From: Acidovorax sp. GW101-3H11
Lineage (GTDB): Bacteria > Pseudomonadota > Gammaproteobacteria > Burkholderiales > Burkholderiaceae_C
DNA: 33,019 nucleotides
Assembly: GCF_001633105.1 (NCBI RefSeq)
Contig: NZ_LUKZ01000009.1
Coordinates: forward strand, 334,681-367,699
Direction: 5' to 3'
Part shown: positions 27,209 through 33,019 of the stretch, one piece after another
Layout: each line of letters starts with the position of its first letter
Position numbering within the stretch: position 1 is the stretch's first letter
Made by a program: the position numbers and the translations under genes
Notes under the pieces: generated by a model
What the model saw: the letters and a program-made list of their open reading frames with translations, nothing else
Told to the model about the DNA's origin: nothing
Databases searched by the model: none

Positions 27209-27310
27209 TGTTATCTCCTTGGAGGTTGGTAGATGGGGGAAGGGGTCCACGGACCCCGGGTGGGCCTGGGAATTTGCCGGGGCCATCCAAAAAAAGGCGG
27301 CCCACAAAGC
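27209..27310 (-). other. Intergenic leader of the peroxiredoxin gene
   Basis: This region lies between the S10-cluster terminator and the peroxiredoxin start and must hold its promoter. I see the GGAG ribosome binding site but no confident -35/-10 pair. Confidence 0.4.
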
Positions 27311-27337
27311 AAAACGACCCACATTGTGGGTCGTTTT
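27311..27337 (-). terminator. Rho-independent terminator of the ribosomal-protein cluster
   Basis: AAAACGACCCAC and its exact reverse complement are separated by a 3-nt loop. Read on the minus strand the hairpin ends in TTTT. It lies 53 nt after the rpsQ stop codon and is the natural end of the cluster. Confidence 0.85.
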
Positions 27338-27390
27338 GAAGGGCCTTGCAGGCCGGGGGGTTGCCCCGGGCTTCAATGCAGCACTGCTTA

Positions 27391-27660
27391 TTACAGCAGA
27401 CCGGCCTTTTGCACCAAGCGGGTAGCCACCCAGTTCTTGGTCTTGGAGAGCGGACGGCTCTCGGTGATTTCGATCGTGTCGCCCAGCTTGTACTCGTTGT
27501 TTTCGTCGTGCGCGTGGTACTTGCTCGACTTGCCAACGATCTTGCCGTAGAGCTCGTGCTTCACACGGCGCTCGATCAGCACGGTCACGGTCTTGTTACG
27601 CTTGTCGCTGACCACCTTGCCAACCAAGGTGCGCTTGAGGGATTTTTTAGCTTCCGTCAT
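27391..27660 (-). CDS. rpsQ: 30S ribosomal protein S17
   Basis: The product is an 89-residue primary rRNA-binding protein of the small subunit. [20 protein letters not shown] and the [17 protein letters not shown] strand are family hallmarks. It is the last gene before the cluster terminator, 9 nt after rpmC. In many bacteria rpsQ is followed by rplN in a further operon, which is not so here. Confidence 0.97.
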   Translation of the reverse strand: MTEAKKSLKRTLVGKVVSDKRNKTVTVLIERRVKHELYGKIVGKSSKYHAHDENNEYKLGDTIEITESRPLSKTKNWVATRLVQKAGLL

Positions 27661-27669
27661 AGGGGCTCC

Positions 27670-27867
27670 TTACTTGGCGGCTTGCTTTTCAGCAAGGATG
27701 GTCTTGGCACGTGCGATATCGCGGCGGGTGGTGCGCAGCGTGTTGGTGTTACCCAGTTGCTGCGTAGCCTTTTGCATGCGCAGGCCGAAGTGGGCCTTTT
27801 GCAACGCCTTGATTTCGGCTTCGATGCCGGTAACGTCTTTTTGGCGCAGTTCAGTAGCTTTGGTCAT
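27670..27867 (-). CDS. rpmC: 50S ribosomal protein L29
   Basis: The product is a 65-residue two-helix protein near the peptide exit tunnel. [20 protein letters not shown] and the [14 protein letters not shown] end are typical. I chose the ATG at 27867 (MTKATEL) since GGAG is 9 nt upstream; an ATG at 27873 adds two residues with too-short spacing. Confidence 0.95.
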   Translation of the reverse strand: MTKATELRQKDVTGIEAEIKALQKAHFGLRMQKATQQLGNTNTLRTTRRDIARAKTILAEKQAAK

Positions 27868-27884
27868 TTTCATGGTCTCCTGAA

Positions 27885-28301
27885 TTACGCGCCAAGGTGA
27901 CGGCTGACGAACGTGGTGCGCAGCGGGAGCTTGGCAGCAGCCAGGCGGAACGCTTCACGGGCCAGTTCTTCAGGCACACCGACGATTTCGAACACGATCT
28001 TGCCGGGCTGGATTTCGGCCACGTAGTACTCGGGGTTGCCCTTACCGTTACCCATACGCACTTCTGCGGGCTTGGTAGAGATTGGCTTGTCCGGGAACAC
28101 GCGGATCCAGATACGGCCGCCACGCTTGACGTGACGCGAAATCGCACGGCGTGCAGCTTCGATCTGGCGAGCCGTCAGACGGCCACGATCGGTGCACTTC
28201 AGACCGAAATCACCGAAAGCAACGGAGGCACCCCGCGTTGCAACACCAGTGTTACGGCCCTTTTGCTCTTTGCGGTACTTACGGCGAGCAGGTTGCAGCA
28301 T
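27885..28301 (-). CDS. rplP: 50S ribosomal protein L16
   Basis: The product is 138 residues, normal length, with the family motifs [26 protein letters not shown] and [19 protein letters not shown]. It binds the 23S rRNA near the peptidyl-transferase and tRNA sites. It starts 2 nt after rpsC and is clearly co-transcribed. Confidence 0.97.
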   Translation of the reverse strand: MLQPARRKYRKEQKGRNTGVATRGASVAFGDFGLKCTDRGRLTARQIEAARRAISRHVKRGGRIWIRVFPDKPISTKPAEVRMGNGKGNPEYYVAEIQPGKIVFEIVGVPEELAREAFRLAAAKLPLRTTFVSRHLGA

Positions 28302-28303
28302 AG

Positions 28304-29185
28304 TTATTCTCCTTTACCGTCCGCTGCTGTAGCGGGCGCGGCGACTTTGCGTACGCGCTTAACGGCGGTGTTATCAGCGCCACCAGCTTCCGCTGGCTTG
28401 TCGCTGCCGTCGGCCGGAGCGGTGTTGCCACCGACAGGACGACGTGGGCCACGGCCTGCGCCTGGACGGTCGCCACCTGGGCGGCCATCACGGCGTGGAC
28501 CGCGTGGGCGGCGCTCTTCGTCTGGACGAGGCGTTTCCACGGCTGGCAGGTCGTTACGACCCAGCGTGTCACCCTTGTAGACCCAGACCTTGACGCCGAT
28601 CACACCGTAGGTGGTCTTGGCTTCAGAGGTGCCGTAGTCGATGTCCGCACGCAGCGTGTGAAGTGGCACGCGGCCTTCGCGGTACCACTCGCAACGAGCG
28701 ATTTCGATACCGTTCAGACGGCCGGACGACATGATCTTGATGCCCTGGGCACCCAGACGCATGGCGTTTTGCATGGCGCGCTTCATGGCACGGCGGAACA
28801 TGATCCGCTTTTCGAGCTGTTGCGTGATGCTGTCGGCGATCAGCTTGGCATCGATTTCAGGCTTGCGCACTTCTTCGATGTTCACTGCGACAGGCACGCC
28901 CAGGCGCGACGCGAGTTCCTTCTTCAGGTTCTCGATGTCTTCACCCTTCTTGCCGATCACCACACCAGGACGTGCCGAGTAAATGGTGATGCGGGCGTTC
29001 TTGGCGGGGCGCTCGATCAGGATGCGCGACACAGCCGCGTTCTTGAGCTTGGCCTTCAGGTACTCGCGCACCTTGATGTCTTCGGCCAGCATGCCGGCGA
29101 AGTCACGGTTGCTGGCGTACCAACGGCTGGACCAGTTGCGGCTGACCGCAAGGCGGAAGCCGGTAGGATGGATTTTCTGTCCCAT
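28304..29185 (-). CDS. rpsC: 30S ribosomal protein S3
   Basis: The product is 293 residues: about 210 residues of normal S3 with a KH domain ([19 protein letters not shown]) and the C-terminal S3 domain, then an Arg/Gly/Pro-rich tail of about 75 residues ([17 protein letters not shown] type) and an Ala-rich end. The long disordered tail is seen in Comamonadaceae relatives as far as I recall. It forms part of the mRNA entry channel. Confidence 0.96.
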   Translation of the reverse strand: MGQKIHPTGFRLAVSRNWSSRWYASNRDFAGMLAEDIKVREYLKAKLKNAAVSRILIERPAKNARITIYSARPGVVIGKKGEDIENLKKELASRLGVPVAVNIEEVRKPEIDAKLIADSITQQLEKRIMFRRAMKRAMQNAMRLGAQGIKIMSSGRLNGIEIARCEWYREGRVPLHTLRADIDYGTSEAKTTYGVIGVKVWVYKGDTLGRNDLPAVETPRPDEERRPRGPRRDGRPGGDRPGAGRGPRRPVGGNTAPADGSDKPAEAGGADNTAVKRVRKVAAPATAADGKGE

Positions 29186-29200
29186 AGTCTTCCCGAGCCT

Positions 29201-29533
29201 TTAGTTGCCAACCGTCACGTACACATGGCACGTGGGCTTGCTGATGCGGTTGCCGCGGCCTTTGGCGCGCGCGGTGAAGCGCTTGAGCGTGGTGCCTTGT
29301 TCGACGTAGATGGTCTTGACCTTCAATTCGTCGATGTCAGCGCCATCGTTGTGTTCGGCGTTGGCAATGGCCGACTCCAGAACCTTCTTGACGATGCCAG
29401 CAGCTTTTTTCTGCGTGAACGTCAGGATGTTCAGAGCTTGGTCCACCTTCTTGCCGCGGATCAGATCGGCGACCAGACGGCCCTTATCGACCGACAGACG
29501 GACGCCCCGGAGGACTGCACGTGTTTCAGACAT
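29201..29533 (-). CDS. rplV: 50S ribosomal protein L22
   Basis: The 110-residue product reaches into the exit tunnel through its long beta-hairpin ([20 protein letters not shown], the region where macrolide-resistance changes occur in other species). The N-terminal region [19 protein letters not shown] sequence (here [20 protein letters not shown]) is typical. It lies between rpsS and rpsC. Confidence 0.97.
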   Translation of the reverse strand: MSETRAVLRGVRLSVDKGRLVADLIRGKKVDQALNILTFTQKKAAGIVKKVLESAIANAEHNDGADIDELKVKTIYVEQGTTLKRFTARAKGRGNRISKPTCHVYVTVGN

Positions 29534-29542
29534 GGTCGTTCC

Positions 29543-29818
29543 TTACTTCTTCGCTTTTTTGTCAGCGGGGTGACCCTTGAAGGTGCGCGTCAGGGCGAAT
29601 TCGCCCAGCTTGTGGCCCACCATCTGGTCGGTGACATAGACCGGCACGTGCTGCTTGCCGTTGTGCACGGCAATGGTCAGACCGATGAACTCGGGCAGAA
29701 CCATGGAGCGACGCGACCAGGTCTTGACTGGTTTCTTGTCCTTGGTGGCAACGGCCTTTTCGACCTTGGCCAGCAAGTGATGGTCAACAAATGGACCCTT
29801 TTTGAGAGAGCGAGTCAT
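29543..29818 (-). CDS. rpsS: 30S ribosomal protein S19
   Basis: The product is 91 residues, with [15 protein letters not shown] at the start and [20 protein letters not shown], then [16 protein letters not shown]. These are hallmark motifs of S19, which sits at the head of the small subunit. It is 10 nt downstream of rplB. Confidence 0.97.
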   Translation of the reverse strand: MTRSLKKGPFVDHHLLAKVEKAVATKDKKPVKTWSRRSMVLPEFIGLTIAVHNGKQHVPVYVTDQMVGHKLGEFALTRTFKGHPADKKAKK

Positions 29819-29828
29819 CTGTTACCCC

Positions 29829-30653
29829 TTACTTCTTGCGACGCGACACGATCATGATCTGTGTGCGCTTGTTGTTACGGGTGCGATAACCCTTGGTCAG
29901 ATTGCCCCAAGGATCGACTGCATGGCGGCCTTCGCCGGTGCGGCCTTCGCCACCACCGTGAGGGTGATCCACCGGGTTCATGGCCACGCCGCGAACCGTT
30001 GGGCGAATACCCATCCAGCGCTTCACACCGGCCTTGCCCAGTTGGCGCAGGCTGTGTTCTTCGTTGGCCACTTCGCCAATGGTGGCGCGGCATTCGATGT
30101 GGATCTTGCGCACTTCACCCGAGCGCATGCGCACTTGAGCGTAGGTGCCTTCGCGGGCCAGCAGGGTTGCCGAAGCACCAGCCGAGCGGGCGATCTGTGC
30201 ACCGGCACCGGGCTTGAGCTCGATGCAGTGGATGGTCGAACCCACGGGGATGTTGCGGATAGGCAGCGTGTTGCCAGCGCGGATCGGGGCTTCCGAACCG
30301 GACAGCAGGGTTGCGCCCACTTCCAGGTTACGGGGAGCGATGATGTAGCGGCGCTCGCCGTCGGCATAGCACACCAGAGCGATGTGGGCCGTACGGTTCG
30401 GGTCGTACTCGATGCGCTCAACCTTGGCCGGAATACCGTCCTTGTTGCGCTTGAAGTCCACAACACGGTAGTGGTGCTTGTGGCCACCGCCCTTGTGACG
30501 GGTGGTGATGTGACCGTTGTTGTTGCGGCCGGCCTTCTGGAACTGGGGTTCCAGCAGGGGAGCAAACGCTTCACCCTTGTACAGGTGGTCACGCGTGACC
30601 TTCACCACGGCACGTTGGCCGGGCGAAGTGGGTTTCATCTTAATGACAGCCAT
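29829..30653 (-). CDS. rplB: 50S ribosomal protein L2
   Basis: The product is 274 residues, normal length. [19 protein letters not shown] at the start and the peptidyl-transferase-centre loop [20 protein letters not shown], with the functionally important His in [10 protein letters not shown], identify it. It lies 2 nt after rplW. Confidence 0.98.
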   Translation of the reverse strand: MAVIKMKPTSPGQRAVVKVTRDHLYKGEAFAPLLEPQFQKAGRNNNGHITTRHKGGGHKHHYRVVDFKRNKDGIPAKVERIEYDPNRTAHIALVCYADGERRYIIAPRNLEVGATLLSGSEAPIRAGNTLPIRNIPVGSTIHCIELKPGAGAQIARSAGASATLLAREGTYAQVRMRSGEVRKIHIECRATIGEVANEEHSLRQLGKAGVKRWMGIRPTVRGVAMNPVDHPHGGGEGRTGEGRHAVDPWGNLTKGYRTRNNKRTQIMIVSRRKK

Positions 30654-30655
30654 GA

Positions 30656-30970
30656 TTACGCGGCCTCCCCGGAGAGGTTCAGCTCTTGACCTGGCTGCAG
30701 CGTGACGTATGCCTTGCGAACATTGTCGCGGCGGCCGACGGTCTTGCCGAAGCGCTTGGTCTTGCCTTTGGTGTTCACCACGGAAACGCCCTTGACCTCG
30801 ACCTTGAACATCAATTCCACAGCGGCTTTGATTTCTGGCTTGGTAGCGTTCTGCAGCACCTTGAACGTCACAGCATTGGACTTTTCAGCAACCATGGTGG
30901 CCTTTTCGGACACGATGGGAGCGACCAGCACTTGCATCAGACGACCTTCGTCAAACTTGAGCGTGCTCAT
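30656..30970 (-). CDS. rplW: 50S ribosomal protein L23
   Basis: The product is 104 residues; [20 protein letters not shown] and the [20 protein letters not shown] loop are typical. L23 docks trigger factor and SRP at the exit tunnel. The start overlaps the rplD stop codon by 4 nt (ATGA), so translation is coupled. Confidence 0.97.
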   Translation of the reverse strand: MSTLKFDEGRLMQVLVAPIVSEKATMVAEKSNAVTFKVLQNATKPEIKAAVELMFKVEVKGVSVVNTKGKTKRFGKTVGRRDNVRKAYVTLQPGQELNLSGEAA

Positions 30971-31587
30971 GCGAACATCTCCTTGAGTTTGTCGATTGCG
31001 CCCTTGGTGACGAGCACTTTCTTGAATCGGACCAGCGACACGGGATCGGCGTAACGGGGCTCAACGACGAGCACGTTCACCAGATTGCGGGAGGCCAGGT
31101 ACAGGTTTTCGTCCACTTCGTCGGCAATCACCATCACCGATTGCAGGTTCATCGCCTTGAACTTGTCGGCCAGGACCTTGGTCTTGGGGGAGTCAAGCTT
31201 CAGCGAATCGACAACAGCCAGACGGCCTTCGCGGGCCAGCTGCGACAAGATGGCAGACATACCGGCGCGGTACATCTTCTTGTTGATCTTCTGCGTGAAA
31301 TTTTCGTCAGGCATGTTCGGGAAAATCCGACCACCCCCACGCCACAGTGGCGAGGAAGTCATACCTGCACGTGCGTTACCCGTACCCTTTTGCTTGAAAG
31401 GCTTCTTGGTCGAGTGACGGACTTGTTCGCGGTCTTTTTGAGCGCGAGTGCCTTGGCGTGCGTTGGCCTGGTAGGCCACCACGATCTGGTGCACCAGATC
31501 TTCGTTGTATTCACGACCGAACACGGTTTCAGGAACATCCAGCTTGGATGCGCCTTGGCCTTGGTCATTCAGGAGTTCGAGCTGCAT
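30967..31587 (-). CDS. rplD: 50S ribosomal protein L4
   Basis: The product is 206 residues. The extended loop with [40 protein letters not shown] lines the exit tunnel. The start shares one base with the rplC stop (TAATG), with AAAGGAG upstream. In E. coli L4 autoregulates the S10 operon through its leader RNA; whether that holds here is unknown. Confidence 0.97.
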   Translation of the reverse strand: MQLELLNDQGQGASKLDVPETVFGREYNEDLVHQIVVAYQANARQGTRAQKDREQVRHSTKKPFKQKGTGNARAGMTSSPLWRGGGRIFPNMPDENFTQKINKKMYRAGMSAILSQLAREGRLAVVDSLKLDSPKTKVLADKFKAMNLQSVMVIADEVDENLYLASRNLVNVLVVEPRYADPVSLVRFKKVLVTKGAIDKLKEMFA

Positions 31588-32261
31588 TAGTTCGCTCCTT
31601 TGGAGGCTTTGGCCTTGATGGCGGGACGCACCGTCACGAACCCACCCTTGGAGCCCGGAATAGCGCCCTTGATCAAGAGCAGTTGACGCGCTTCGTCGAT
31701 GCGGATGACATCGAGGTTTTGCGTGGTCTTGGTGACGTCGCCGAGGTGGCCCGTCATGCGCTTGCCGGGGAACACGCGACCGGGGTCTTGTGCCATACCG
31801 ATAGAGCCAGGCACGTTGTGCGAACGGCTGTTACCGTGCGACGCGCGCTGCGAGGCCATGTTGTGGCGCTTGATGGTACCGGCGTAGCCCTTACCGATGG
31901 AGGTGCCTTGCACGTCCACCTTCTGGCCGACAGCAAAAACATCAGCCACAGGCACTGCAGCACCCGCGGCATACTTGCCGGCGGTTTCTGCGGTCACGCG
32001 GAATTCCTGGATGATTTCACCGGCTTCCACACCTGCCTTGGCAAGGTGGCCGGCTTCTGGCTTGGTCACGCGCGATGCTTTGCGCGAACCGAACGTGACC
32101 TGCAGGGCCACGTAGCCATCGTTCTCTTGGGTTTTGATCTGGGTAACGCGGTTGTTGGACACATCCACCACCGTGACAGGCACTGCGTCCCCATCATCGG
32201 TGAACAGACGCATCATGCCCACTTTGCGACCCAGCAACCCGAGGGAGTTGCTCAGACTCAT
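31587..32261 (-). CDS. rplC: 50S ribosomal protein L3
   Basis: The product is 224 residues when started at the ATG at 32261 ([20 protein letters not shown]), which has GGAG 7 nt upstream; longer in-frame starts are not supported. The [20 protein letters not shown] motif, whose Gln is methylated in other bacteria, is present. It is the first gene after a 225-nt gap that carries a candidate promoter, so it likely begins its own transcript. Confidence 0.96.
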   Translation of the reverse strand: MSLSNSLGLLGRKVGMMRLFTDDGDAVPVTVVDVSNNRVTQIKTQENDGYVALQVTFGSRKASRVTKPEAGHLAKAGVEAGEIIQEFRVTAETAGKYAAGAAVPVADVFAVGQKVDVQGTSIGKGYAGTIKRHNMASQRASHGNSRSHNVPGSIGMAQDPGRVFPGKRMTGHLGDVTKTTQNLDVIRIDEARQLLLIKGAIPGSKGGFVTVRPAIKAKASKGAN

Positions 32262-32486
32262 TGGTTTTCTCCAAAACTTCCACCGCTGCGACTTCAATTG
32301 GCCTCAGCGTTTTTGCTCAGCACTTGCGCGCCAGCGTGCGAAAGAAGGTTAATAAAACTCCACCCCAACCCCGCAGCTTTGCAGGCGCGAGAAAGGCGAA
32401 GCCCTAAAGTATAACGCGGACTGCTCTTTCGAGCAAGTCCGCGTTACAAACCATCGGGCTGACCCTTGCGGACCAGCCTTCCGGGA
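32262..32486 (-). promoter_or_regulatory. Leader and promoter region of rplC
   Basis: The gap between rpsJ and rplC holds, on the minus strand, a TTGCTC (32436-32431), 17 nt, then TATACT (32413-32408), followed by a 140-nt leader. The leader includes a GCAC..GTGC hairpin and the GGAG site of rplC. The -10 is a good match and the -35 a partial one. Confidence 0.6.
32412..32446. other. Hairpin overlapping the rplC promoter
   Basis: TAACGCGGACT (32412-32422) pairs with AGTCCGCGTTA (32436-32446), and GCTC with GAGC inside, with one bulged A and a TTTC loop. The stem covers the -35 hexamer and the spacer of the promoter. It has no T-run after it on either strand, so it is either a weak terminator of tuf-rpsJ or an operator-like element. 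Confidence 0.6.
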
Positions 32487-32798
32487 TTATTGCAGCTTGA
32501 TTTCGACGTCCACGCCAGCAGGCAGGTCGAGCTTCATCAGGGCATCAACGGTCTTGTCCGTTGGGTCCACGATGTCCATCAGACGCTGGTGCGTGCGGAT
32601 TTCCAGCTGGTCGCGCGACGTCTTGTTGACGTGGGGCGAACGCAGGATGTCGAAACGCTTCATGCGCGTTGGCAGGGGCACGGGGCCCTTGACGATGGCG
32701 CCGGTGCGCTTGGCGGTGTCAACGATCTCGGCAGCGGACTGGTCGATCAACTTGTAATCGAAAGCCTTCAGGCGGATGCGGATTTTTTGCTTGGACAT
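32487..32798 (-). CDS. rpsJ: 30S ribosomal protein S10
   Basis: The product is 103 residues, the standard length. [20 protein letters not shown] and the [20 protein letters not shown] loop, then [16 protein letters not shown], identify it. S10 also binds NusB in antitermination. The ATG has AAGGA upstream. It follows tuf by 26 nt and is therefore probably in the str operon (tuf-rpsJ) rather than in one transcript with rplC. Confidence 0.97.
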   Translation of the reverse strand: MSKQKIRIRLKAFDYKLIDQSAAEIVDTAKRTGAIVKGPVPLPTRMKRFDILRSPHVNKTSRDQLEIRTHQRLMDIVDPTDKTVDALMKLDLPAGVDVEIKLQ

Positions 32799-32824
32799 GG
32801 CAAGTTCCTTGTTCTGCTTATGAA

Positions 32825-33019
32825 TTAAGCAATGACCTTGGCCACGACGCCAGCGCCCACCGTGCGACCGCCTTCGCGGATAGCGAAGCGCAGACCTTCT
32901 TCCATGGCGATGGGGTTGATCAGCTTCACAGTGATCGACACGTTGTCACCAGGCATGACCATTTCCTTGTCGGCTGGCAGCTCGATGGCGCCAGTCACGT
33001 CGGTCGTGCGGAAGTAGAA
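32825..33019 (-). CDS. tuf: Elongation factor Tu, C-terminal part (runs off window)
   Basis: The minus strand encodes the last 64 residues of EF-Tu: [20 protein letters not shown], then [20 protein letters not shown], then [20 protein letters not shown] and KVIA-stop (TAA at 32827-32825). This is domain 3, which contacts tRNA and EF-Ts. Only the 3' end is in the window, so copy number (tufA or tufB) cannot be stated. Confidence 0.97.
   Translation of the reverse strand, partial: FYFRTTDVTGAIELPADKEMVMPGDNVSITVKLINPIAMEEGLRFAIREGGRTVGAGVVAKVIA

Noticed and set aside
1..33019. CRISPR array, tRNA or rRNA genes
   Set aside because: No regularly spaced direct repeats and no tRNA cloverleaf or rRNA sequence were recognised anywhere in the window.

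Overview
The window looks like a high-GC betaproteobacterial chromosome of the family Comamonadaceae, most like Acidovorax. I judge this from the ribosomal-protein sequences, the EIIA(Man)-HPr-EI cluster, and several intergenic copies of a repeat built around TGATAGCTATCA. The species assignment is an inference from memory, not a database result.

Layout. (1) Positions 1-53 hold the start of an IS30-like transposase that runs off the left edge. (2) 163-14762, all on the minus strand, is a biofilm-adhesion locus. In transcription order it encodes a LapB-like ABC exporter, a LapC-like membrane-fusion protein, a LuxR-type regulator with a degenerate receiver, an 81-codon conserved small protein, and a 3300-residue RTX adhesin with a LapG-type TAAG site near its N-terminus. 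The outer-membrane pore, LapD and LapG are not here. (3) 14917-17842 has an AraC-type regulator, a DMT exporter and a convergent MFS carrier. (4) 17898-20391 is the partial PTS (EIIA-Man, HPr, EI) with no EIIB or EIIC. (5) 20478-22264 is a lipoprotein plus MFS pair. (6) 22402-24325 is a small redox group: a TlpA-like thioredoxin, cytochrome c' and cytochrome b561. (7) 24387-26687 holds a GNAT protein followed by what I read as an undescribed retron. (8) 26699-33019, minus strand, carries a Prx5-type peroxiredoxin, then the S10 ribosomal-protein cluster (rpsQ back to rpsJ) and the 3' end of tuf.

The main discovery candidate is the retron. A 520-residue reverse transcriptase (YADD, LPQGAPTSP, VTGLVVN, a NAxxH-like HAQAH) starts 24 nt after a compact non-coding region. 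That region is enclosed by a 13-bp inverted repeat (one G-U pair). The left arm is followed directly by GC, giving the AGC context expected for a branching guanosine. Two msr-like hairpins and one long msd-like hairpin lie inside. There is no separate effector gene; the RT has an unusual N-terminal extension of about 190 residues.

Other points of interest are the dispersed repeats that supply stop codons or a ribosome binding site to adjacent genes, a hairpin-embedded promoter that separates rpsJ from rplC, and a C8 tract just after the retention module of the adhesin gene.
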